Shown here: one piece after another, positions 13,288 to 25,988 of the stretch | How positions within the stretch are numbered: position 1 is the first letter of the stretch | How the letters are laid out: the number at the start of each line of letters is the position of its first letter | Assembly (NCBI GenBank): GCA_028551475.1 | Contig: CM052361.1 | Span: 8,005,501-8,069,500 of the forward strand | From: Casuarina equisetifolia | Lineage: Eukaryota; Streptophyta; Magnoliopsida; Fagales; Casuarinaceae | Direction: 5' to 3' | DNA: 64,000 bases | Program-made: the position numbers and the translations under genes | Notes under the pieces: generated by a model | The model's input: the letters and a program-made list of their open reading frames with translations, nothing else | Told to the model about the DNA's origin: nothing | Databases searched by the model: none

Positions 13288-14820
13288 GCAAAGTTGTTGA
13301 TAGATGCAATGCAAGATGAAATACAATCGATGAAGCATAATGACGTTTGAGAACTAGTTGAGTTACTTGAAAGTTATAAACCTGTTGGTTGTAAATGAGT
13401 ATATAAGACTAAAAGGAGTTTCACTAGGCAAGTTGAAAGGTTTAAAGCTAGATTAGTAGCAAAAGATTTCACACAGAAAGAAGGAATATGTTATAATGAA
13501 ACTTTTTCTCTAGTCTCTTATAAAGATTCCTTTAAAATTGTAATAGCTTTAGTAGCTTATTTTGATATAGAATTACACCAAATGGATGTTAAAACTACTT
13601 TTTTGAATGGAACTCTAGATGAAACAGCCTAAAGGTTTTGAAATAAAAGAAGGAGAAAAACTTATTTGTAGACTTAAGAAGTCTATTTATAGTTTAAAGC
13701 AAGTTTCTAGATAGTGGTACATAAAGTTTGATAGTTTTATCATTTCATGTGGTTTTGTGGAGAATAGAGTAGATCGTTATATATACACCAAGATTAGTAA
13801 GAGCACTCCAATCTTTCTTGTTCTTTATGTGGATGACATTTTGCTTACGAGTAATAGTCAAACGTTACTTCATGAAACTAAATAAATTATTGTTAACTCA
13901 GTTTGATATGAAGGATCTCAGTGAAGCAACTTATGTTTTAGGGATTGAAATTCAAAGGGATCGTTTTTGGCGTTTATTAGGACTTTCTTAAAAGGCATAT
14001 ATAGGTCGAATTCTTGAACAATATAACATGAAAGATTGTAAAGGAGACAAAGTGTCAATCTATAAGAGTGATAAATTAAATAAAGATCAATGCCCTGAGA
14101 CAAAAGAAAAAAAAACTTTAATCAGGAATATACCATATGCGAGTGCACTTGGTAGTATTATGTGTGCTCAAGTTTGTACGCGCCTTGACATAGCTTTTAT
14201 AACAGGACTTCTTGGTAGATATCAATCGAATTCTGGACAAGAACATTGGGTAGTTGTTAAGAAGGTCTTAAGGTACTTAAAAAGAACAAAAGATTGTATG
14301 ATGACTTAGATGCATGTAAAGGAACTAGAGCTAGTTAGGCTATACATATTCAAATTTTGCTGGATGTAAGGATGATTGGAAATCTACATTAAGATATGTG
14401 TTTATGATGACAGGAGGAGCTATTTCATGGAAAAGCTCAAAACAAACAATGATGACATCTTCAACCACGCATTCGAAATTTATAGCATGCTATGGAGCAT
14501 CTATTCAAGTTGTTTGGCTAAAGAACCTCATAAGAGAGTTACAAGGCTTTGATTTTATTAATAGACCAATCAAGTTATACTGTAATAATAAAGCTACAAT
14601 ATTGTTTATTAATAATAACAAAAGTTTAGGAGGGTCCCAACATATAGATATAAAGTACTTAACTATAAAAGAAAAAGTTAAGGAATGTGAAATTTCAGTA
14701 GAGTCGATTAGTACAGTTGATATGATAGCTGATCCGCTTACTAAAGGTCTAAGCCCTTGTGTTTATGAAAGACATGTCAATAGCATGGGCTTAGCGGCAT
14801 CATGGGATACTTTTGTATAG
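13288..14820 (+). pseudogene. Copia reverse transcriptase and RNase H remnant
   Basis: RT is broken by several stops and frameshifts but keeps recognisable blocks: KARLVAKDFTQKEG-like at about 13445, QMDVKT-FLNG at about 13580, and the YVDDILL active-site box at about 13828. RNase H at 14398-14820 shows SWKSSKQ and KLYCNNKATILFINN, then DMIADPLTKGL, the normal copia C-terminus. The RT-RH order behind integrase separates copia from gypsy. Confidence 0.9.
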
Positions 14821-15254
14821 TGGGAGCTTTTAATCTTCTCTTTAAAGACTTAAGACAAAAGTATACCTTGAACATTGGCTAGAAATAATAAGCCATAAGG
14901 ATATCTTGTAACATATAAAGTTTAACTTGAGTTATAAAGTGCAAGATATGTTATAGGTTCATTGGAACCATAAAGTAAATTCTTTGATGACATTTTGTTA
15001 TCGAAGAAGAAAGAATTAGACTGACAATAGTAATAACACATACAAAAATTTTTGAAGTGTTATATAGTTGCTACATCACTATATTTATCCATTTTAAGAG
15101 ATTGAAAATTTTGTGATCATGATTGGTGCTATATCTCTTAATAGGTATAGTTATTGATGTGATTCAGAGTTTAAGATCTCATATGGTTGGATTCTAGTTA
15201 AGAACTGCTTCTAGATCAATGTAAAGATATGTATAATTTCAGTTTAATATAGCT

Positions 15255-15266
15255 CAAGTGAAAAAA
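15255..15266 (+). other. Polypurine tract before the 3' LTR
   Basis: AAGTGAAAAAA lies directly before TGTTAG. Copia elements usually have AAGTGGGAGA here, so the tract seems to have lost its G residues to A. Confidence 0.65.
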
Positions 15267-15715
15267 TGTTAGTTTAATTTTTTATTTAAGCTTACTTAAG
15301 TGGGCTATATTGTGTTAGTCCATGAGAGTTCTAAATATGGACTGGCTGATGTGAGCCATGACTAACCAAATAGGGCTGTGATGAATGGGCCTATTGGGTT
15401 GCACATAAGGTAAGGCTAGGTCTTATCCTCTAGCTCATATAAATTCATCTTATTCTTAGGGTTTCATAAGGTTGCTTTTCTCTAAAGAGATGAAACCCAG
15501 GTTCTCTTATCGAGTTAATGATTCTTATAAAAATAAAGGATATTCGCCTAAGCCTAAATTTCAAAAAGCATTATTGGGTCTACAACGACGAAAGAATGGA
15601 TCGTAAGAGCAGTATGTTTCTATTTGTTCAATTTCTATTTGTTTGCTAAATCAAAATCATATAAATGGTGTTTTAAATCTGTCTACGTGGATTCTATAAA
15701 GTTTTTTTTCTAACA
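15267..15715 (+). repeat. 3' LTR of the copia element (449 bp)
   Basis: Runs from TGTTAG to CTAACA, the usual TG...CA LTR form with a 6-bp terminal inverted repeat. It sits between the purine tract and the right target-site duplication. No matching 5' LTR exists in the window. Confidence 0.85.
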
Positions 15716-15791
15716 CATATTAGTACAAGACAAACATCATAGTTCAATATATCTCTATAACTAGGTGTTAAAAAAAGATAAGATTTCTAAC
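15716..15791. repeat. Tandem duplication copy 1, right part
   Basis: Begins with the right target-site duplication CATAT (15716-15720) and matches 16254-16329 (ATTAGTAC-AGACA, TATAACTAG, AAAAAAGATAA). It continues copy 1 beyond the copia insertion. Confidence 0.85.
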
Positions 15792-15949
15792 TTCATCTTG
15801 TAAACCTATACATATCTATAAGTTTTTTTTTAATAAAAATTAACTGTCATTTGTTATAACCACATGAAAATCATTATCTTCCCATAGCCTTTTGTACTAT
15901 GGTTTTATTGCAATATGTGACAAGATGATAATGAAGAAAAACATAGAAA

Positions 15950-16329
15950 TTCGGAATTTTGTGTATTAATTTCTTTAAGAAAATTGTACACAAGATGTCT
16001 TTTTATAATGCAAAGAGCAACTGCAATGAAAAACATACAAAGAAATACATAGAATATAAACTTACTATACACAATAACAATTTCCTAAATAACCTACGCC
16101 ACATGGAAATAAAAATAAACCCAATTAAAAAATATAATGCCAAATATATACATGGATTTCCAACACCATCAACTTCATGTTACGAATTCACAACTTCATT
16201 TTGTAAAGCCCACTTGCAATAAATGAAAACATCTTCACACATACACAATACAACATATTAGTACGAGACATACATCAGAGTTCAATAGATCTTTATAACT
16301 AGTTGATAAAAAAAGATAATATTTCTACC
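15950..16329. repeat. Tandem duplication copy 2 (uninterrupted)
   Basis: Direct repeat of 10778-11113 plus 15716-15791, giving the pre-insertion arrangement. About 158 bp (15792-15949) separate the two copies. Small indels and many substitutions show the duplication is old. Confidence 0.85.
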
Positions 16330-19200
16330 TATAAGAGATGAAAGGTATCAATATAATGGTGAAATAGACACTAGATTTCTGACGAGCTTCATGTTTGATT
16401 TTCGGTCGTTGAATTGGTAAGAGTAAAGTTCACGAGTCCTGAAGCTTGTGAGGGTGGGGGTGGGTTGTTCTATGCAAAATAAACTGTGTAGTGCGCAAAT
16501 TTTCTATCTTTGGTGCTTTTGTCATATTCAGAATGGACACGGTTTACTTCAAACTTTATTGCAAACGCCAGCGCGATCAACGACAACTCTAAATTCCGTG
16601 CAAGAAAAGTAGAAAACTTTGGTTAAGAAGGACAACACTCAAATCTCGCAAATCACAGAAGAATCTCTCTCTTTTCCCTACCTCTTTTTTTTTTTCACCA
16701 ACTAATCCTGGGACTACTTTTTTTCGTCTAACAAAAGACATGATATGTGCCTAGAAAAATAAAATGGCAAATAACATTGAAATCCTCAAACTGTATTGGG
16801 AATGTCTAATTTCTGGATTGCTTCTCAGATTCACCAGTTTCGTCAAAAGTAGATGATTAAAGGGAGCAAGGGAATCAAGAAAAGATTTGGCGGTGGTAAA
16901 TCTGTGTTATGTGTCTGCTAGAATTGGTGGGGTTACAAGAAACACAATTATATATCATTATAAGACATTGGTAATGTACGATGTACAATTATTTTAACAT
17001 GTCCCTTTCTTAAGCCCAAACTTAAAGATGTCAAGTGCATTTTATTTGTTTTAGAATGGATAGATGAACAACTGAACTTACGTTTCAATGTTATATTAAA
17101 ATTATATGTTTAGTTAATTTGGACTTTTTAAAATATTTCCAAAGAACATTTTGATGCTTTGCAACATGTTCACATTGAGTGCACAAAATATACTTGATAA
17201 ATATGCAATTCTTAAATTTTAAGGAAAGCGAATATTATGGTAAAATCCAAATAATAGAAGACATATATACCGTTTTCACCAATATCCAATGCTATTGTTT
17301 TGCACCCTTTCGCGTGTCTCCTTGTTACTTTGTTTTTTTTCATGTCTTTTGGAGCTGATGAAAAAAATAGCATACAAGCTTGGTGTCCTCCTGTCCTTTG
17401 CGAGAAGGAAATGCAAAGGATTTGTTTATGACTAAAGAGGTACTTTGAGAAATAAAAATGGGTGGAGAAGGGCTGGAAGCAACTGAAACAAAAGAGAATA
17501 GGGCCATGGGCCCAACGGGACAGCAAAGAACAAAATGGCCTTTCTATGGCACGCAAGCACTCACACTGAGAGAGCCAACAAGACGACGGCAATGCATCAC
17601 GAGGCAACAAGAAGTGGTCCTTATAATTATACACCAGAAAGTTTCTAATCTGCACTTCCTGCAGTCTGCGTATACTCTACCAAATTTGTAATCAATACAC
17701 TCCTGAGCGGGGCAAGGCAATGGTCAATGTGCCCACCACTTGCCCATCGCTTTTCGGCATTGGATCCCACGATCCCCTTACCATTCACACCTTGCATGCT
17801 TTTGCTTCCACACTTTGTACTTAAAAGCAAATGGTTCTTCTCTATTCTTTACATCTTTATCTGAATAATAAACTAACTATTCAGACAATTTATCAAACAT
17901 ATCACAGGCAAGGGGAGATATCCCTTCAGCCATTCTCGACAGTTAACCACTCATCGATAAGTTTAGAACCCACAACAATTGCATTATGACTTACAGGGTG
18001 GACGCCGGAGGAGGTACGGTTGAAAATACCCTATGGGGAACGAGCGTAGAGAGTGGGGATATTTAAGGACGAGTGGCACTGTGCGTATGATTGCAGGAAG
18101 GTGTCAGGGCCAATGCGCTGGCATGAGTTGCCAATTCCAGACGCATTCTTTTCTTCGTTCGTGGCTTCAAATGCCCCCTCTATCGCCCTCCTGACTTCAA
18201 TTTGTCAATTAGAAAATGGTCGAATCGTTATCCCATTTTCTTCAAAGTTGCTTTCTCGAAGCTCCTTGCATCAATCAAAGAATAGAGTGAAAGCAAATCA
18301 AAGGGTGCATCCTGGCCTCGAAAAGGAACCAACCCCCGTGGGATTCGGCGAAAACAAAACACTCAGAGAAAACCTGACAAGAGTAATTTCATGTGACAAT
18401 TAATGAAACAAGGTCAAGAGCGCTGATGTTTGAATATAGAAGACAATTGTGGACCCGGAAGAGGAGGGCCTGTTGAAAACGATACCCCACCACCTAATGG
18501 CGATGAAAAGGCTGTTCTATGGCACTTGATTCTTCATATTAGTGCCATCGGTTAGAGAAAATTGATGGGTTATGACGAGGGTTTGAATCAAAGCTTCCAT
18601 CCAAATTCATCTCCTTTTGAAAGTTCTCATCTTTCAATTCAAAAGCTGTGACAAAAATGAAGCGTTGTTAATCTTTCTATGTCAAGTAAAGTATGTTTTA
18701 TATGGTTCAAATTTTACTAGAAAAAAGAAAAAAGTCGCCACCTTCTTGAAGGGAATACAGAACACTTGAAAAGGAGATAAAATATTTTATTTCTTGAATG
18801 TCATTCAAAACATTGCAGGAGGGTTATACTTCACTACAATCAAGTCAAAGGTCCACTCTGAACGTGCCATCTCATAAGCAAGAAAAGATGTGGGAGATCC
18901 ACATGGGGATGCTTAGGAATATGTGTCTTCCATAAGAGAAGAAAAAATCGGCGAATGAAAAGCGAAAATGCAGAGGAGAAAAGGCCCCATTTTGGGACCA
19001 GTTGCGTTCCATTTCTTGGGTGGTAGATAGCGTTCGATGAGGTAGATTGGGCATTCTATTTTCAGCCAAAGCAGCGCTTGAAAACAGAACAAAATACGAG
19101 TAAATGCGCAGTCTTGAACAGGACAAACCCAAGTCGCATACGTAGGTAGAAAACGAAAGAGCAAAAGCTCGGATTGATGGAAGTATGGTGATGGATTTAC
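16330..19200. other. Non-coding intergenic sequence
   Basis: No gene was recognised. Short frames occur on both strands, the longest at 17212-17655 (-), without domain, start context or splice support. Small poly(T) and poly(A) runs only. Confidence 0.5.
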
Positions 19201-20641
19201 AGACCTGTAATTGCTGTTGTTTTGTTGTTTATTGTTTAGTGATCTGCTACTGTGCGGCTCCATATCAAAATCAAAGCATTCACATTACATTACATGGATG
19301 GAAGTAAGAATTTATTTATTACCGGAAGTTGTTCTCTTTCTTTCTTTATGTCTCTCTTTCTTTTTTTTAATCAGTTCCACCGGTACATCTCCGCTGGCCT
19401 TTCTGCATCCCCTAGATGCTTATCTCCTTCTACCATCGGATTTTCTCTGTAAGCTTTCGTCTGTCCTTCTAGTCCATACTTCTCTATTTACCTAGTCTTT
19501 TCGCTCCGTCAAAGTCTTACCCATTTCCATACGCATCGGGAGTTTTTCCTCACGAAAGGAAAAGACGCCTACCCCTTACTGTTCCTCTGGTCACTACTTT
19601 ATTCAGAAAGCTCTGGATCCCTTCCGCACTCCGTGATCATCAGCGCAAACTACGTCTGTCCCCGGTGATATTCTTCAGATTTAGCCCAAATGCGGGCCAT
19701 TTGGGGGGCTCTGATAGGGGTCGGCGTTTTCGCCGAGCCGTTACTGTGATCTTGCCTGGCGGTTAAATGATGATATTCTTGAAGATTCTAGGGTTCATAC
19801 GTTTTCTGGTGGGTGATATACTGTTTCTTCGGATCTTTTAAGTGTCGTTGCCATTGTGGGTTCTTGTGTGAGGGGGATTTGGGTTCTGCATGTTTCGCTC
19901 GGCTTCAAGTAAAGCGTGAGAGGAGGACATTTCTCCCTTTGGTGTTGGGTTGCTGTTACTTTGGCGAAGACTTAGGGTTTTTCTACTGAAAACCCATCAT
20001 CGTAATCCATTTCAGAGACCAGGTATTTAGTTGATATATTACAGTGTTTGTTATTGGTGGTCCAGATATAGAAATCTGCATTTGTATCGACTGGGTTCTT
20101 TTGACCGTTTAAATCTTGAAGAAGACGATTTTTCTTAAGGGTGTATTTTGCTATGCTTTAATGTCAATGGTTGTTGGGGTTTAATATTTATCAATGGGGA
20201 GATGGCGAGAATCAGGGTTTCAATTCCTTTGAGAAATGAAATAATACCTGAAAGATTCCCCAGGCCTTTGAGAGCTTCTTTTACAAGGATGCCAAAAAGG
20301 AAATAAAGCTATTCTGAATCGAGGCCACAAGAAGGGGATTGCAACGGTTGAAACCTTCAAAGCTGCTTTATACTCTACCCTGAGCAAATAATGTTTCTTT
20401 GTTCGCTTCCGGCTACCTTCCTTTCCAGTAATTAGAGATAGACGTGCCTCCAAGCAAGAGATACAAGGCCGAGACATCAATGCTTTTGAAGCTTCTTTGC
20501 ACAGATTTGCATACTTACGTTACTGTTCTTTGGATCTGAAGGATCAAAAACGTCTTTCGGTGGTGATTCTCTGGGATTTTACATTCAAGTCAAAATATTC
20601 AGTGGCATTGAGCTGCATTTGTCAAGTGTTCCGAGGCATCG
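19201..20641 (+). promoter_or_regulatory. Promoter and 5' leader of the DUF1191 gene
   Basis: Pyrimidine-rich leader-like sequence, then a good donor AG/GTATTT at 20023 and several possible acceptors shortly before the ATG (for example ATTCAG near 20600). I infer a 5'-UTR intron of nearly 600 bp. No open frame joins the main one. Confidence 0.45.
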
Positions 20642-21613
20642 ATGGGGCTTCTTCTTCGAAGTCTCTCGATGCTTATTCTAGTGATGTGCTTCTTCAAGCT
20701 GCCAAGCCTGAGAGCTCAAGCTATTTCTAAGCCTTCAAGAAGGCGTGCACAGGCTCTGGATGCGCTGCTTCAAGACTATGCTTACAGGGCTTTTATTCGT
20801 CCAAAGACTGGCACTCCCTATGATGGGGATGTTCCCACGAATTTAACAGGAATCAGGATTGCAGCAATGAGGCTCAGGAGTGGTAGCTTATATAGATATG
20901 GAGTTCCCATGTACAAAGAGTTCGAGATTCCCATTGGAGTCAGGGAGAGCCCATATGTGGAGAGGCTTGTTTTGGTATACCAAAATTTGGGCAACTGGTC
21001 TATGGAGTATTACCCAATACCTGGTTACACTTACTTGACTCCAGTGCTGGGTCTTCTTGCTTATAGTGCTGCAAACTTGTCAGCTACAGATTTACCAGAA
21101 CTGAAAATTGCGGTCACTCGTGATCCCATATCGATTAAATTTGTGGATGTGGGATCAGTCCCTGATGGGGCTGTTGCGAAGTGTGTTTCATTTGATTTAC
21201 AGGGTTCCTACAATTTCAGCAATGTGACATCAGGTAATACGTGTTCGACAATTCAACAGGGGCATTTCTCTATCGTGGTTGAATCCCTTGCTCCTTCTCC
21301 GGCACCAATTTCTCCAACACCAAGTAGTGGAGCTCCTCCTGCTCCAGCACCAAGCGGTGGGGGAAAGAAAAAGACCAATTCGAAAGTCTGGATAATTGTG
21401 GGATCTGTACTTGGGGGATTAGCATTGTTGGTGTTATTGTCATTCCTGGTTCTGTGCTTACAGAAGTACAAGAACGAGAAGAAAATGCAACACATGGAGA
21501 GAGCTGCAGATGTTGGAGAAGCCCTGCAGATGACCAGGGTTGGGAGCACAAAAGCTCCCGCAGCAACAGTGACTCGGACGCAACCAGTCCTCGAGAGTGA
21601 ATATGCACCCTGA
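20642..21613 (+). CDS. DUF1191 single-pass membrane protein
   Basis: One uninterrupted frame of 323 residues from ATG 20642. Residues 1-27 form a signal peptide (MGLLLRSLSMLILVMCFF, cleavage near RAQA). Residues about 30-215 match the plant DUF1191 family: ALLQDYAYRAF near the start, then GVPMYKEFEIPIGV and CVSFDLQGSYNFSN. Cys181 and Cys201 could pair. A Pro/Ala/Ser-rich stalk (216-240) leads to a transmembrane helix at 249-273 and a basic cytosolic tail. The topology suggests a cell-surface or endomembrane protein with the conserved domain outside or in the lumen. No molecular function is established that I know of. The Arabidopsis counterpart would be At3g08600, next to the NDUFA1 gene as it is here. 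Confidence 0.93.
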   Translation: MGLLLRSLSMLILVMCFFKLPSLRAQAISKPSRRRAQALDALLQDYAYRAFIRPKTGTPYDGDVPTNLTGIRIAAMRLRSGSLYRYGVPMYKEFEIPIGVRESPYVERLVLVYQNLGNWSMEYYPIPGYTYLTPVLGLLAYSAANLSATDLPELKIAVTRDPISIKFVDVGSVPDGAVAKCVSFDLQGSYNFSNVTSGNTCSTIQQGHFSIVVESLAPSPAPISPTPSSGAPPAPAPSGGGKKKTNSKVWIIVGSVLGGLALLVLLSFLVLCLQKYKNEKKMQHMERAADVGEALQMTRVGSTKAPAATVTRTQPVLESEYAP

Positions 21614-24600
21614 CTCCTAAATGTTTGTACAAGCTTCCACTGTCATCCGACTACCATTCATATTCAAGTTCAATTCCTGTATTCAGAAATTCTTCAAGTC
21701 CACACCTTTTTTCGGTGGTGTCTCCTTCCCCGCTTTGTTTCTTGTAGGCTGTTGTTTTTAGTGTGGTTAATATAGGATTTTTGTGTAATCATTCACAAAG
21801 TCGTCCATAGTTTTATGATTCATTGTGGTGTGTAGCCCAAAGTGATTTTATATGTGATGAATTTAGTTCTCCCATTGGCAAGGAATAAAAATTCTTATGG
21901 CACCTTTCTGTTTTGTGCTTCAGCTGTTTATGTTCGAGCAACATAAATATGAATATCAATTGATAAGAGCGAACAGTATTTGAGTTCTCAGAAATCAGTT
22001 TTCTGTCTTCTAGGCAGTTTCTTTCCTTAATGTTTCCGACAAGTCCTTTAGCATATCAGTAAGTTTTTTTGTTTGCTTTGAGTATTGGGTTATGTAAGCT
22101 CCCTACAAATATAAACACTAGAAGAAGAAAAGGGCAGCGATATATAATTCTACCAGAATGCAACATTTCCTCGCCAATAATTGTGATTTCCCTGAGAGGT
22201 GATATCCGTTTATGGACGACAGGTGGATCCACAGGGTTAGCCCTGCTGCTTGTGGTCATCTGTCGCTGAGAGGGACCTGAGCATAGAGCCAGGCAAGGCT
22301 ATTGCTACTCTATATGATTTGACTGCGTCCAACCACTGATGGCAGCCACTTGGTCAACCCCGAATTTAACCAAGAATCCCACTTGGGTTCCCATCGCCAG
22401 CAATGTGTCAGGCTCTTTCTGCTCGCCGGCGATATTATGAAATATTATGTTGAGTGCCATAAGAAAATTATTGTTTTTAACACAATTTATTGTCAACCAT
22501 TAAAAAAAAAAATCAGAACTCATACTTGAAGATGCTTTTATTATTCAAATACTAACAAGGTTAGAAAACTGCTGGTTTTATTATTCTTTTAGCTTTTGGC
22601 CATGCTACAGGCCAATTTCGATTTCTTTCTCTTGGCCATTAGCTAACACCAAATTTAAAAAAAAAAATAGAAAAAAAAAAGTTCGTATACATATTCCACG
22701 TGCAGCCCCATGAGGCCAAAAACAAACTGACTAAACGAATCTATGGAGCTCTTTTTCCATTAAACCCACGACCTTTTCTTTTCGTCTGCCGCATTATGAA
22801 GAGTATTATATCGAGGAATAATGGCCCCGAGGAGCCAGATGGGTTATCCCAATTGGAGGCGGCAGGGAATCCCATTTGAGCGCCACTGCAACATTATTTG
22901 ACAGAGCTATTGAATATTCTTGACTCGCACCTTTCTTTTTCTCCACCAACTTTGTTAAGACATGCCCCAATCAGAAATAAGGAACGCATTCAAATTTTAA
23001 CTTTTATGATAATGAATTTTACCGTTTCTTAAATTTAATTTTAAATTAGATGACAAACTTTTTCATGTATTATTCATATAGTGTAACCTATTAAAATAAG
23101 GAAATATATTAAGATATAACCATAAAATTTTACTTATATGATAATAAATTTCATAAAATTTAAGGACGTGTTTCTCCGGCCCTTTCTTTATTCACGTCTT
23201 TCAAATAGCAGGAAAAAGGAGAATTTTTCAGATCAACGTCTATAAAAGGCTAGGTTGGGAGAAGGATTTATGATTTTAGCTTTGTAGCTTTAAATGCCCC
23301 CTGGATGAACAGCCACCAACGTTAACTTGCTTCATCAATTCTTTGCTGCCCTTACTGACCATGAACTGATGGGCAAATTAAATATTCGCCATTACTTTAC
23401 AAGTGCAGTGCATGGAGCTTCTCAATAAAGATCCTTCTAGTCACTAAGGTGTGAATTATAAGGTGAAAAGGCTGTCGGCCTTGGTCGGCAACAGCGACAT
23501 GGCAACTGCTCCTCCCTGACAGCAAAACCAGGGGCATTTGAGCTTTTGTCTGAAAGTGGTTTCACGATCAGGACACGTAATTACAGGTTCTGGTTTAATA
23601 ATTGAAGATGGTAATCAACGGAGGAGACTTGGGTAATCAGAAAAGGTCATACAGCAAAAGCAGTATGACTGACAATCATGCACGAGTGGGCTGTCACATG
23701 CGGACCCCCTTTCTCAAACACATGAGATGCCACCCAATATTGGACCTTCTGTCAACATCGGAGAATGGGAACACGGTTAGAAAATGTGAGGGATAAACTC
23801 ATCTTTCGGGCTTTATGATAAAAGGATATGAATTTGCCCAATGAGAAGCCGGCTTATCACTACCCTCAGTTGCCCCCTTTTCACATTTGTTTCCCAGGAC
23901 ATCTACCAGTCCGGGGTTCTCAAAGATTTTATTGAAGCCTTTGACATTCACAGAACAAAACAGCAAGAGCACTCACAAGATAAACTCAAATTGTCAACAT
24001 AACAAGTATATTCACTGCTGAACAAAGTATTTTTCCTACACGGCTCAAAGCTTAAGCAGGTTTTCATACAACAAAAAGTAACAAGAGATGGAGTTGCTCT
24101 TGTGGCTCTTCAGCATCGCTGGCAGTTTATTCCTTCCTCGAGAGTTCACTGGCAAAGCTTTCTGCATTTTGTGGTAAATGTGGTAAGTTTCAGTATCCCT
24201 TTAAAGTAAAACGTCAATATGATTGGAGAACAAAAGTTGAACTACCCAGCAAGGAATCCGACAGCATACAAGTGCATGCAAACATACCAACAGACAAGAA
24301 AGGCAGGGGGAAGGATCCGGCAAAAAGAGACAAAAGAGAAGATAAAAAGAGGGGGAAAAAATAATGGGCCAGGGGGTCACTGGGTCTTCTCAATAGTGAG
24401 AAGCCAAACCTCCACTCATGTAAGGCTTGTATAAAAATCTTTAGGGTGCCCACTCCATCGTTTTATATTAATGCTCATACGTGCTACATTACAATTGAAA
24501 CAGCAATCCGTACTGTATTCACAATCGTTTGGGATAAAGAAGCATAGAGCCTTTTACCAATCGTATGCTTGGCAGCAAAATCCAACACACAACAATCTAA

Positions 24601-25988
24601 GAAAAATGTATAGAAAACCATACAGCTATTTGGTAAGACACAGCAATCTAAGAAAAATGTATAGAATTGTGTGTAACCGAACTCAAGATAAATAAGAAAA
24701 AGCACTGGCCACTCACGATACACTGTCAAGATGCAATAAAGTTCTACAGATTGTTAATAACATTGAGGTATTTTAGCTTGAGTAGACTACAGTCATGTTC
24801 ATTAAGCAGCTATCAGGATTGCCTTTGGTGGCAATTTGAGTTGTAGCAATCCAAAAGCAATTGAACAAGCTATATGAATCAATTACGGATATAGGTGGTG
24901 AACAAATGCATGCAGAACATGGAACCCAAAAAAAAGATAAAAATTGCACACATGAGGACACAACTATGCACAGAGTGAAAAACAGAAAAACAAACACTAG
25001 AATGTGCCCCAACACCCCTTCTTTTTTTCAGTTCCGTTCCTTTCATATTGTGTTTTCCTCCTTTTTCAATTTTTTTTTCGGGAGGTGTGTTGGGTGTGCG
25101 TGTTGGTGGGTGGTGGAGTTTGGGGATGGTTGAGTTCTGAGGGAGAGATGGGGGGATGGTTGAGTACTCAAGCAGCATAAGTATAATGCTTGAAAAATTA
25201 GATAAAACCAGAAACATGCTCACATCGTATTCCAAATTCATCATCTCTATTTCATAGTATCTGGAAAAGCAGAAGCAAGATTTTGTGGGCTAGGGGAAGA
25301 GAATACATACCTATACCAAAGAACAAAAGCACTAGAAAGAAAGAGCAAAGTACCTACATCTGCTTCAACCTAGAATATAGGTTCATTCAACTTTCTACCA
25401 TGCATTAGATAGTTTGTTAATCATGTGAGAACAAGCAAAAATTAGTGGTGCAGCAAACCTATAGCGTCAAATGCTCTCTGATTACTTCAACCCGATAGAA
25501 ATGGCGCGAAAAGCCAAAACACTATCATAAATCCCTAGCAAGTATAGTATACGCTATTTAAAAATTTCTATGCCTTGCTCAGAATTCCAACTCTTTTGGT
25601 TGCATTATCCTTAGAATCTAGCTATCAGTGGTGGTCTGTAGAACCAATCCAAATGCAGGAACAGTTTGGGTGGGGCACAATCGAGAGCATTCTTAGTTCT
25701 ACCACCCGAGACATTATTAATCTGGATGTAAAGGAGACGTGAAAATCACAACACAGGGCCTCCCAGTGAAATAAATACATATACACTAAAACAAGATTGG
25801 GTAGCAACGTGAATCAGAGCAGTGAAAGTCACAGAAATCTAAAAATGAAACTGAGTTACTATTTTAGTTTTCCGACCAACCAACAGCTTAGAAGAAATAA
25901 CCCAAAGACTAGAGTCTCCGCCTCTAATGCATCGAAACCCTAAAAAGGGCAATCACGAAGGGAAGAAAAATACCTTTTCCCTTTTGTC
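21614..25988. other. Intergenic region; probable 3' UTR of NDUFA1 at its right side
   Basis: No coding sequence recognised. The left 300 bp are the DUF1191 3' UTR. On the minus strand a donor-like AAAAG/GTATTT lies just after the NDUFA1 stop (about 25970), hinting at a spliced 3' UTR or read-through isoform. The rest is AT-rich with simple runs. Confidence 0.45.
24593..24666. repeat. 23-bp direct repeat pair
   Basis: CAATCTAAGAAAAATGTATA followed by GAA occurs at 24593-24615 and again at 24644-24666, a 51-bp period. No function evident. Confidence 0.8.

Larger units (their letters stand above)
11114..15715 (+). mobile_element. Degenerate Ty1/copia retrotransposon with an inverted 5' end
   Basis: A 4602-bp insertion starting TGTTAG and ending CTAACA, flanked by a 5-bp duplication. 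In order it holds a partial gag, protease, integrase, reverse transcriptase and RNase H, the copia order, then a purine tract and a 3' LTR. There is no 5' LTR, primer-binding site or gag start. In their place the first 80 bp are an inverted copy of the last 78 bp of the 3' LTR. Many stops and frameshifts show the element is dead. The empty site can be read from the second copy of the host repeat at 16254. Confidence 0.93.

Noticed and set aside
17212..17655. 147-residue minus-strand open frame
   Set aside because: No domain, no splice context, composition of intergenic DNA.
21253..21632. Minus-strand open frames over the DUF1191 gene
   Set aside because: They are antisense shadows of its proline-rich stalk.
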